DNA of 64,000 nucleotides, from the NCBI GenBank assembly GCA_029168955.1, contig JAPDOI010000952.1:184009-248008 (forward strand), written 5' to 3'. Positions 46,701 to 56,409 of this stretch are shown here, one piece after another. Made by a program: the position numbers and the translations under genes. Under the pieces are notes generated by a model. The model was not told where the DNA came from. It did not search any database and saw nothing but the letters and a program-made list of their open reading frames with translations. The stretch's first letter is position 1. Every line of letters starts with the position of its first letter. The stretch comes from Aplectana chamaeleonis. Taxonomy: Eukaryota > Nematoda > Chromadorea > Rhabditida > Cosmocercidae.

Positions 46701-46790
46701 ATGTGCGCGCTCCTCTTAAGCCCCACTCATATTCCGCCACCTTCTCGGTGTACTGAAACAATAACATGCTCTGAGTTATAGGGTTGAAAA

Positions 46791-47207
46791 TTGCGGGAAA
46801 TTGGAAACCCGGTCAGACAGACGTCGGTCAGACATCGGTCAGACGTGCCAGACCCTCGGTCAGACACACCACCACGCCGAATGTTATACGTAAGGATCAC
46901 ATGTCAGAGCTCTGGCCAGGAATATATCGGTGAAACAGCCTGCCCACTGCATGTGCGGATCAAAGAGCACTTGGATGGAAAGGAAAAGGCGCGAATTAGT
47001 GCTGCGCTGGGTTGTCATAGAGTTAATTACCATGACGGGGAAGATTTTGAAGTGAGAGTGGAGATAGAAGCGCGGGAGGCCAAAACAAGTGCGCGAAAAG
47101 CGCTCGAGGCATTCTGGATCAATGCGAGGGACCCCAAGATCAACCGGAAGGACGAGGGTATAAATATAACGCGGGAACTACAGCTCTACATCAGATTAGC
47201 CTTCTGA
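46791..47207 (+). pseudogene. GIY-YIG endonuclease C-terminal fragment of a Penelope-like retroelement
   Basis: From about residue 31 the frame reads MLYVRITCQSSGQEYIGETA, the GIY-YIG start with Tyr and YIG 11-12 residues apart, then RIKEHLDGK (catalytic Arg) and KALEAFWINARDPKINRK (catalytic Glu in EAFWI). This nuclease lies at the C terminus of Penelope-like elements, where it nicks target DNA for reverse transcription. No reverse transcriptase is found upstream, which is satellite, so this is a 5'-truncated copy. The first 30 residues (repeated RSDVPD-type) are probably not native. The domain itself is intact. Confidence 0.7.
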
Positions 47208-47405
47208 TTTGGGGTACTGCCGTCTGATATCTCGGTACCCCGCCGTTTATCTACCGAATACCCTGATGTTTCACGGACTTTGAAAAGGTATATTGCTCAG
47301 TTCCATGTATCCCAGCCATTTGTTTGGAAAAATTTGTCTTGGATTTTCTGTGGGGTTGGAACTACGTCTGGCCGAGTAATTTTACACATATATTCGACCT
47401 CTTTC

Positions 47406-47443
47406 AGACTCCGAAGAGGGCGAGACCGCCGAAACGTTAGTCT
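47406..47443 (+). ncRNA. degenerate hammerhead-ribozyme-like motif
   Basis: AGACT (47406-47410) and AGTCT (47439-47443) can pair. Between them CCGAAGA sits where a hammerhead has CUGAUGA, followed by a GGCG-AGAC-CGCC stem-loop and GAAAC. Penelope-like elements are known to carry hammerheads near their ends, and this lies 200 bp after the GIY-YIG frame. Two core positions differ from consensus, including the U after the first C, so cleavage is unlikely now. Confidence 0.4.
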
Positions 47444-47891
47444 TTCAATAAAGCCATACTTTCTCGTGCCTGCTACAATCCAAGTACCAAAACTTTGCAC
47501 TGCTCAGAAAGACGCCCATCTTTCGGATCTCTAGCATTGATTTGTTCAGAAACTTCAATTAGTGGGGAGGAATTAACAGAATTATCTTCGGCGATGGAAA
47601 AGCTTACAGCCTTATTGATCTCGATAGTGACTCCTCATCATTTGAGGATTCCGAGTAGCTTTTGATGTATGGGAATCTTCTTCCTGTAAAGACTATTGAA
47701 ACGCCAGGCACATAGCAACTGGCAGATATAGCATGGAATACGACATGACTGAGCAAATGTTGCTGTATTATAGCACAAAACAGATTTTGCCGTTTGCCGT
47801 TTGCCGCCTGGCGGTCATTTTTGGGGTTCGCCGTTGCCGTTGCCGTTTGCCAAAATTTCAAATTCCTTTGCTGCACACTCCTGGTTCTAGT

Positions 47892-48480
47892 CCATCGTTT
47901 CATAAGAAAGCGAAGATGGCTCTAGACTATGTAGCCATCCAAAATAGAAAAATTTGAGTTAGCAACAATAGAGAGCTCCCAAAAGATTGGTGGCCGTCCT
48001 TAAAAATCCTAAAAATCATATTCTCCTCAACCATATTAGATTATATTAGATTTATTACAACGTTTAAGACAGCCGTATGAAACATACAATTTGTAGAAAT
48101 GTAAAAATAACAGTGGCTTCTGTATTTTAATCAAGCTCTACAAAGATGTATCGATGTTTTCCGAATCCCAACTACCCTCGGAATATGCCAAGTTACGAAG
48201 AAAGAAAGAAAAGATTTAGTCCGAAAAGTCTGCTTTATCGACGCGTGTTTGAATATTTAGTTTTCTGTTTCAAAATTCTAAAATGTGAGGTCAGGCTGAA
48301 ACCCACCAAGTACTGGATATTTCGGCCTTGTAGGGCTTATTTTTATTACAATATCCTAAAGTGAATAAAAATAGATAAATCTAAAGCCTCGAACTACTAA
48401 TTTTATAGGTGGGCTAGGACTTGTACTGGTCTATTGCAATGATAACAGCAAATATCGTTGTATGGAAAGTGGCTTATGAT
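47892..48480. other. spacer between two hAT-like elements
   Basis: AT-rich, with no recognised gene. A short frame at 48146-48364 has a protein-like start but no recognised family. Confidence 0.4.
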
Positions 48481-50664
48481 CTTGTCTTCAGGGTCAGGCA
48501 CAGCGGTGGTCCGTGTCGTCCTGAACAACGACCCCCCCTGAGAGGGACATTTTTTTCGGCTAAAAAACGACCCTCTAGGAAGGGTCAAAAAATTTGTAGA
48601 CTTTACTGACTCGTTTCATTTTGGAGTTTTTTTTTTCAATTTTTGGACCCTTACCATTCCAAAGTGGATGAATAGCGTTCCATGCGCTGCCGATATTCAA
48701 AACATTCAGCCAGATGGAAAGCTAAAAAGCATATCAGAAACCGGAAAAATCTTCGCCCTCCGTTTTTGGCCACGGTGGTCCGATGGGGCTTTTGGACCAC
48801 CGTGGGACCACCACACTTTGACCGGCCATAACTCGGCTCAAAATCGATTTCGTGAGCTCATCTCCGAACGTTAACATTTTCTAATATCTGTCTACAGTTT
48901 CAACTTTTTCACTAGGTCATGTATCTAGACGACTCTTTTTCGATTTTTGGGCCGATTTTTTCAATGTCCGGAGGGGGGTAGGTGAAGTTCAGTTTTTGAA
49001 AAAAGTTATTCTTTTCACCTATCTAGAAATGATTTTTGGAACATTTCCAGTCGATTGATACCCTCGTTATGGGTACATTTTTCTGAAACTGACATTCCGC
49101 CATTTCCAGACTCGCTTTCTTTCGGCTTGCACGATTTTGAACTTGTTTTGAATCTTCGAGTGCTAAGGTATTAAATGATGACGGAGATGTTGTGTGCTAT
49201 CTTCCTAAAGTTTCGGAGCAAGAAATGGCATTCGCGTGTTATATTTCGGAATATGTTTTCCTCCTCTGAGAGCCTCAGCACCCAAAGGTTTGGGGTGTTT
49301 TGTGAACCAAACGGAGCAAAGCTCTAGATGATTCAGCCACAGTTTTAGTTTCGCTACCGACTCCAAATTTCTGATCACGGTCTGCCCCAGAATACGGATG
49401 AAGAGCTTCGACCTGATGCAGAAAGTATTTGCAGACCTTATGCAAAGAGTGCAAAAAAAGGACCTCATAGTATAATATGTGTCTCGCTGGGGCTATTTCG
49501 ACAACATGATGGGAGACAAGGGCGGCAAAATGACGAATGTTGCACAAAGATTATTGAGAGACAATAACATTTCGAAAATGAAGGATCCCTTGAGCTTAAG
49601 ATGCGAAAGTGTTAGCACAGAGTTTCTTGATCAGTACTATACCTCTTTTGATGGCCCAATTTCTGAATGCCTGCTGTGGTATGAGGCTAAGACATTTAAG
49701 AGCCTTAGTGGACCGACGTCGCAAAGCCATGAAACGCTCTCAATTTCGGAGTACCAAAACGTAAAGCCACCAAAACAGAGATGAGGAGTCACACTCCATC
49801 AAAGGGAACAAGGCAATGCTTATCGTTACACCGAATACATTACCTTTGACATCGATGCTCTTAGCCATTGAGCCTTGGGTAAAGTGTATAACGAAGGGAC
49901 ATCTGTTGCTCTGGTTAGCACCCACATCACAGAGTTCTACTCCAGCTATGCCAATCAAATTCGAAGGTATATAATCCCAGGATACGAGGCTAACGCAGGA
50001 AGCAGAATTACTTTCCCTATCCTTTGGGTCGTCACGTACTGCTGGAGATGATACAATGTGAAATAGCGAGTTTCCAAAGCTTCAAAATGTGTAAACCTAC
50101 AAACGCCAAGTTCAATACTAGAGGCTGGCCCAAATATATAGACGACGCGAACAAGATACAGATCACAGTACGTCTAGATTCGATTACGAACTTAATCGCC
50201 TTACTTCAAAAGTACTGCGCTATACAGGATGCGATGCCATCGTGCGAAACCTACGCTACCACTGCCACTTCTGCACAAAGTTTGAAGTCGTGGCCCAACG
50301 AGTTCCGAAGCGATAAAACAGTCTTCACTTCTATCGGATTTAGCTAGAAAACCCGGAAGCAATGTCTACTCCGACTGTTGTAGACGAGATAATGTTGAGC
50401 TAGTACACTCTTGATGATTTACTCTATTTTTTATTTGGAAACTGCTCTTGTTCCATCGACAATGTTGACCATTCCATGGTAAATAATCATGGCCCCAAAT
50501 AATTTTACCTCAAGATTCAATTTTCAGCGATACAGACATTATTTTAAAAGGGTCAAAAAATAACGATCCCCACCCAAAAATTTAAAGTTTTTTCAAAAAA
50601 ATAACGACCCCCCTCGGTCCCACGATGGTCCGCGGACCACCGTGAGCTTGACCCTGTTTGTCTT
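48481..50664. mobile_element. 2.2-kb hAT-like element
   Basis: Element ends CAGGGTCAGGCACAGCGGTG (48489) and complement CACCGTGAGCTTGACCCTG (to 50656). The flanking octamers CTTGTCTT (48481-48488) and TTTGTCTT (50657-50664) match at 7 of 8. Subterminal GGTGGTCC/GGACCACC motifs recur at about 48502, 48775-48806 and 50628-50641. The interior frames (49479-49784 and 50024-50347 plus; 49205-49547 minus) are not recognisable as hAT transposase. Probably non-autonomous or badly decayed. Confidence 0.6.
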
Positions 50665-51500
50665 ATGATACGATTCCACGCTGCCTTGTCTCTTGGTATA
50701 GCTGCTGTAGGTGTTGTTTCGTCAAACGAATAGGGGTTCCTCATCGTTTTTTTCACAGTGATCTAAACACAGAGAAAAATGGTTTGAGCACCGTATTCCA
50801 ATTCGGCCGTAAAATCAAACGCGTTGTTTGTGAATGCACTAAAGAGCGCATTTCAGACCCGTATCGTCCCGTTTACTTTTAAGGTGTGCCAAACTGGCTG
50901 TGGCATGTAGAATATGAGCGGATTTTGTGAAGTCGACCGAAAATACATTTGGTAAGAGGAAAACATCGTGTGAGATGGAGATACACATGCTTTTGACTCC
51001 AGTTTCGTAATCGGTTTGCCTGATTCATTGAAGGAACGCTCTTCCCACAAATCCTAATGCGCTCCTCTAGGCTAATGTTCACCGCAAACTCGATAGAGTA
51101 CTACAGATCTGAAGCATGTGCTTGACCTAACGCCCACAAAAGCTCTGAGGTGTCGTCATCGTTGAAGACACGCTTAAAAATAACCTCCTTCTCTAGCCTA
51201 ACGGAATTGAATCATTCACGCTTGACAAGTAGAACTGTACGTGAATACATAGAATCTCATTCCTTCGCCTTTGAAAAGTTGCAGAAGCAATGAATTACTA
51301 CGCAACAATTGCGTGAGAACTGCGTTCTTTCAAGCACTAACTCCTAAGAAAACTCTCAAAATCAATAAGCTATCTTTGTGCAAATGACTCACTCCTTAGA
51401 CTCCTAAATCTCCTGTTTGGAAGGGCAGGAGAACCTCGGTTGGTGGAAAGGTTTTTATGGGTTGAAAATTGGGCGCGAACCACTTCTCCAGTAATGTTCC
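50665..51500. other. unassigned intergenic DNA
   Basis: No gene, repeat array or element end recognised. Confidence 0.4.
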
Positions 51501-51502
51501 AA

Positions 51503-51708
51503 GGTGCTATAGCAGCGAAGGGGGGGGGGTGGCACTCCGGTATCGCACCACGTCCATTTTCTCGTGCCGCACTGACTCCCCTGATTCTGGCAGGGGAGGG
51601 ATACACCGGGGAGGGGCTCAAATTCAATGCGGCACGGTAAAATGGGCGTGGCCAAGGGCATTACGCTATATGTAATAGCCCCACCCCCTCCCCCCGCTTG
51701 GTAGCACC
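51503..51708. mobile_element. ~200-bp palindromic MITE, copy 2
   Basis: GGTGCTATAGCAGCGAAG plus a G run mirrors CCCCCCGCTTGGTAGCACC. It shares the core with 13626-13821 (GTGCCGCACTGA, GAGGGGCTCAAATTCAATGC, GGGCGTGGCCAAG). Non-coding. Confidence 0.75.
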
Positions 51709-51980
51709 TGTTCCAAAATATCGCTCCAGCCGCGAAGCGGCTGGAGAGGTTTGGTTTTGCCTGGCACTTGTGATAACTTAGATTTTGGTAAAGTAGTTAA
51801 TAAAACCTGTAAAACAAATTTTCTAGAGATTTCCTTCCGGATATAAGTGAGAGAGTCTAGAAGACACCCGCTGACAAAATTCTTGAGCCAAATCGATTGA
51901 AAATTAACAAAAGGTAGATCGGCGGAAAGCTTAGCAAAAATTCGCGTTTTTTCTTGTAACGCGTCCCTCGTGTCCCACTG
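51709..51980. other. unassigned DNA
   Basis: No feature recognised apart from a small inverted repeat CAGCCGCGAAGCGGCTG at about 51728-51744, which again closes on a GCGAAGC core. Confidence 0.5.
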
Positions 51981-51983
51981 TTC

Positions 51984-52052
51984 TCGTTCGTTCCATCGTT
52001 CGTTCCTCGTTCCTCGTTCCTCGTTTTCTCGTTCCTCGTTCCTCGTTCCTCA
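51984..52052 (+). repeat. TTCCTCG heptamer microsatellite
   Basis: About 8-9 imperfect copies of CGTTCCT/TTCCTCG. Confidence 0.85.
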
Positions 52053-52134
52053 CGTTTCCTGTTCTGCACCACTTCAGCCACTGCCAGTGGCTACTGCCAT
52101 AACGATCGGCCCAGTTGGGCGGGTAGGTAAGATT

Positions 52135-53218
52135 GGTATGTGGACAGATATGACTTACTTACTCACTTACTTTAACATTAACTACTTCACCTTTTACTAC
52201 CTTTACTCATCATCAAGTGATATTATCAGTTGCACTGAGACCAAATCGCTGTAAACACATCGTAGGCTGTACTTTCTTCTGATGGGGAGGGACAGGGAAG
52301 TGACTAACAAGTTTGTTACTTACTGTTTCACATTAACTACTTTACTTCTTACTGCTTATCATATCATGTGATATTATCAGTCCGGTAGATCAACTCGCTA
52401 AAACACGTCGTAGACTGTACTTTTCGATGGGGAGGGGACAGGGGAAGTGTCTAACAAGTTTGTTACTTACTGTTTCTACATTAACTAGCTTTTTACTTCT
52501 TACTGCTTATCATATCATGTGATATTATCAGTTGGTTGATCAAATCGCTAAAACACGTCGTAGGCTGAACTTTTCGATGGGAAGGGACAGGAAAGTTACT
52601 AACAAGTTTGTTATTTACTTACTGATTCACGTTAACTACTTTACTTCTTACTGCTTTATCATATCATGTGATATTATCAGTTGGTTGATCAAATCGCTAA
52701 AACACGTCGTAGGCTGAACTTTTTTTCGATGGGGAAGGGACAGGGAAAGTTAATAGCACAAGTTTGTTTACTTACTGTTTCACATTAACTACTTTACTTC
52801 TTACTGCTTATCATATCATGTGATATTATCAGTTGGTTGATCAAATCGCTAAAACACGTCGTAGGCTGAACTTTTCGATGGGAAGGGACAGGGAAAGTGA
52901 ATAACAAGTTTGTTATTTACTGATTCACGTTAACTACTTTACTTCTTACTGCTTATCATATCATGTGATATTATCAGTTGGTTGATCAAATCGCGCTAAA
53001 ACACGTCGTAGGCTGAACTTCTTTCGATGGGAAGGGACAGGGAAAGTGAATAACAAGTTTGTTATTTACTGATTCACGTTAACTTACTTTTTACTTCTTA
53101 CTGCTTATCATATCAAGTGTGATATTATCAGTTGGCTTGATCAAATCGCTAAAACACGTCGTAGGCTGAACTTTTCGATGGGAAGGGAGAGGAAAGTGAA
53201 TAACAGAGATGTTTTACT
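52135..53218. repeat. ~150-bp satellite, about 7 units
   Basis: Each unit has ATCATATCATGTGATATTATCAG, CGCTAAAACACGTCGTAGGC and TTAACTACTTTACTTCTTACTG. TGATATTATCAG occurs near 52208, 52370, 52520, 52670, 52818, 52965 and 53118. Single-base insertions differ between units. Non-coding. Confidence 0.9.
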
Positions 53219-53220
53219 TT

Positions 53221-54485
53221 CTGATGACGTCATCAGCGCATGTGGCGTGTGATGACGCCATCAGGGTGCTGTTATAAAGTGCATGGGGCGTGTGATGACG
53301 TCATCAGGTGTCATCTAAAATTTGCATGGGGCGTGTGATGACATCATCAAGAGTGTCATCTAAAAATTACATAGAGCATCTGGTGACGTCATCAGGATGT
53401 CAATATGTAACGTACAAAGGGCATCTGATGACGTCATCAGGATGTCAGTGTAAAGTACATAGAGCATCTGGTGACGTCATCAGGATGTCATGTAACGTAC
53501 ATAGGGCATTTGATGACGTCATCAGGGTGTCATCTAAAGTACATAGGGCATCTGATGACGTCATCAGGATGTCGCATGTAAAGTACATAGAGGCATCCGA
53601 TGAAGTCATCAGGAGTGTCATCTAAAAGTACAAAGGGCATCTGATGACGTTATCTGGGGAGATGTCATGTAAAGTACATAGGGCATCTGGTGACGTCATC
53701 AGGATGTCATGAAAGTACATAGAGCATCTGGTGACGTCATCAGGATGTCATGTAACGATACATAGGCCATCTGAAGACGTCATCAGGATGTCATGTAACG
53801 TACATAGGGCATCTGATGACGTCATCAGGAATGTCATATAAAGTACATAGGGCATCTGATGACGTCATCAGGATGTCATGTAACGTACATAGGGCATCTG
53901 GATGACGTCATCAAGGTGTCATCTAAAGTACAAGGGCAAAGGCCTGATGACGTCATCAGGATGTCATGTAACGTACATAGGCATCTGATGACGTCACCAG
54001 GGTGTCATCTAAAGTACAAAGGGTATCTGATGACGTCATCAGGATTCTGCCATGTAAAGTACATAGGGCATCCTGGTGACGTCATCAGGATGTCATGCAA
54101 AAAGTACATAGAGCATCCTGGTGACGTCATCAGGATGTCATGTAACGTACATAGGCCATCTGATGACGTCAACAGGATATGTCATGTAACGTACATAGGG
54201 CATCCTGATGACTTCATCAGGGATGTCATATAAAGTACATAGAAGCATCTGATGACGTCATCAGGATGTCATGTAACGTACATAGAACAATCTGATGACG
54301 TCATCAGGGTGTCATCTAAAGTTCAAAGGGCATCTGATGACGTCATCAGGATGTCATTTAAAGTACATAGGGCATCTGATGATGCATCAGGATGTCATGT
54401 AAAGTAACATAGAGCATCTGATGACGTCATCAGGATGTCATGTAAAGGTTATATATAGGGCATCTAATGACGTCATCAGGACGTC
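53221..54485. repeat. 42-bp tandem array of TGACGTCA (CRE/bZIP) palindromes
   Basis: About 30 units, commonly 42 bp: CATCTGATGACGTCATCAGG then ATGTCATGTAACGTACATAG. The core is the 16-bp palindrome CTGATGACGTCATCAG. Roughly two thirds or more keep intact TGACGTCA; others vary by one base (GATGACGCCATC, GATGAAGTCATC, GATGACTTCATC). Spacing is 42 at 53472, 53514 and 53556, with small indels elsewhere. TGACGTCA is the consensus full site for CREB/ATF bZIP factors. The frames through it are artefacts. Confidence 0.95.
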
Positions 54486-54665
54486 GTGGAGAGAGTGAGT
54501 AGCGCTTCATTTTGTAGCGTGCGCAACAAGTTTGTTGCTTACTGATTATTATAGCAATCCATGTTATTTGAAAAATATTAAAGATTTTTCAGGGATATTA
54601 CTTCGTAATATCAATAAAAAAGTGAACAATTCTATCAAAAAAGGGGGTCTTCCAAGCGAAAGAGG
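54486..54665. other. short spacer
   Basis: No feature; includes AACAAGTTTGTTGCTTACTG, which echoes the ~150-bp satellite (AACAAGTTTGTTACTTACTG), so the array may once have continued here. Confidence 0.5.
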
Positions 54666-55250
54666 TTTGGTTGGCGTCAGAAACGTTGCAACAAAAAGGA
54701 AAACTAGGTAAAGTAGATTGAGGAGAGTCTACAAAAAGTGAACAATATTTTCTGAAGTGAACAATATTTTCTGAAACTGATTTTCCTGGCCGATACTTTC
54801 TTAACAGCAAAAAACAAACCGTTGTGGAATTTCACGAAGATGAGTTCAATAGTTTCCAAAACGCACTTTAATTCTTTGACGAGATTATAAAAAAATACTC
54901 TTATTAGGTTCTGCACTTTAGTTTTCGCTTCTCGTAGCAGCTGGAGCTAATCTGTCTGTCTTTTTTTGACATCATCTTCTATTCTGATGGTAAGTATTAG
55001 GTTTACATGCACTTGCATTTAAACGGTTCTCGCGTAATTCAAGACCATTTTTGGAACCACAGAGTGCTTTATGCGTGTACTTAGAACACCGCAACGGTTT
55101 GTTCCCCGCTGTTAAGAAGTATCGGCCAGGAAAATCAGTTTCCAGAAAATATTGCTCACTTCAGAAAATATTGTTCACTTTTTGTAGACTCTCCTCAATC
55201 TACTTACCTAGTTTTCCCTTTTTGTTGCAACGTTTCTGACGCCAACCAAA
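54666..55250. mobile_element. foldback element with ~160-bp arms
   Basis: Arms 54666-54826 and 55092-55250 are inverted copies (TTTGGTTGGCGTCAGAAACG; ATTTTCCTGGCCGATAC). Both arms contain an internal GTGAACAATATTTTCTGAA direct duplication, so that duplication predates the inversion. The middle (54827-55091) has no gene. No clear target duplication. Confidence 0.75.
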
Positions 55251-55494
55251 TACTATTTAATCTCCACGACCGCAGACACAATCCTGGTGTCATCTGAATA
55301 GCGAAATGTCTACGACGCGGAAGAAAAAGCGGCTGATTATGCGTGTACTGTAAAGTTTGGTGCAATCACACACAAAACTTTCAGTTTAAGGCTTGGTTGG
55401 ATTACGGTGCTCAAACGATTTTTTCCTGTGTTTCGATTATTTTCGTTTTTTCTTATGCAAAAATTGGTGTTTTTCGTGAGGGTTTCTCTTATAG

Positions 55495-56409
55495 TACACT
55501 GCGTTGCATAAGTATACGAGCACCTTCAAAATTGTTGGATCGAATGATGAAAGGAGATTTTGTTTAGGATCATTGGTTTCTATGTTATCAGCTACGCTGA
55601 AAACGATGATTCACATCATATTACCATTGCACCTCGATTTGGGTTTCGATTACGCAGCACACTCCATTTTTTGCTTGTTGCATAAGTATACGAACACTTC
55701 AAAAAAATACAAGTTATCAAATCTTTGCCATAAAATAGCCAACAAGAAGTTATAAGTATGAAGTTGCAGCACAACTGCGGCAAACCAGTTCGGGAAACAG
55801 GTCTGAATTGCTCTCGCCGAGCTGCTTGAGAACATTTTCATTGAGTTCGCATCATGCGTCGAGAATAGCAAGCTTCTGAGCATTTAATTTGTTGTACTGC
55901 GTCTCGATCACGATAACTTTTAAGACCAGATGTTCAATGAGTTTTTTTTCTTGGGGTTGGAACCGGAGCCCCAAGAAAAAACCCATTGAACATCTCCTCT
56001 TAAAAGTTATCATGATCGAGAACTGAACTGAAACTTATGGCTGACCAAGCCCAATGGTCGATATGAGTGTTCTGAGAACACTCCTGTTTTGACCGGCGGA
56101 CATGGATTGATGCGTTTTCTTGGGCACACTTGGGCCGCTGACGCATATAACTATACACATTACAAACTGGAAGTTTTGCTGTGATAAGTAACTTTGTGTT
56201 TCCAAAGTGTTCGCATACTTATGCAACAGGCAAGAAATGGATTCTACCGTATTATTGTAAGTGAAATCGAGGAAGGATGGTTATATGACGTGATCCATCG
56301 TTTTTGGCGTAGCGGATTATATAGAAACTGATAACTTTACTCTAAAGCTGTTTTCGAAACCTAATTGATTGATTTTGGGGGTGTTCGTATACTAATGCAA
56401 TGCACTGTA
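55495..56409. mobile_element. 911-bp non-autonomous element with Tc3-like bipartite ends
   Basis: TA flanks at 55495-55496 and 56408-56409. Ends CACTGCGTTGCATAAGTATA (55497) and the complement of CAGTGCATTGCATTAGTATA (to 56407). The arms continue for about 240 bp and include a second copy of the motif: GTTGCATAAGTATACGAACA at 55677, and its inverse to 56227. The two copies are 174 bp apart on both sides. C. elegans Tc3 similarly has long ends with outer and inner transposase sites. No transposase here. Confidence 0.8.
55902..56021. repeat. long hairpin, ~53-bp arms and ~11-nt loop
   Basis: TCTCGATCACGATAACTTTT...ATGTTCAATG...TTTTTTTCTTGGGG pairs with CCCCAAGAAAAAA...CATTGAACAT...AAAAGTTATCATGATCGAGA with few mismatches around TTGGAACCGGA. 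It sits in the centre of the element at 55497-56407. Confidence 0.8.

Larger units (their letters stand above)
36405..47891. mobile_element. 11.5-kb block with hAT-like ends and 8-bp direct repeat
   Basis: A perfect 8-bp duplication GTTCTAGT lies at 36405-36412 and 47884-47891. Immediately inside are CAGGGGTGTGCGGCAA (from 36413) and, inverted, TTGCTGCACACTCCTG (to 47883), matching at 14 of 16 positions. hAT transposons make 8-bp duplications and commonly have CAGGG-type ends. Just inside both ends is a ~65-bp direct repeat built on GCCGTTTGCCGTTTG (about 36431-36488 and 47790-47859). Between them lie the higher-order satellite, a mariner, a 115-bp satellite and a Penelope-like fragment. No hAT transposase is seen. 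Either one large non-autonomous element, or a short MITE later split by an 11-kb insertion. Confidence 0.75.

Noticed and set aside
53221..54485. CRISPR-like array (regular palindromic repeats)
   Set aside because: There are no unique spacers: the whole 42-bp unit repeats, it is eukaryotic, and no cas genes occur.
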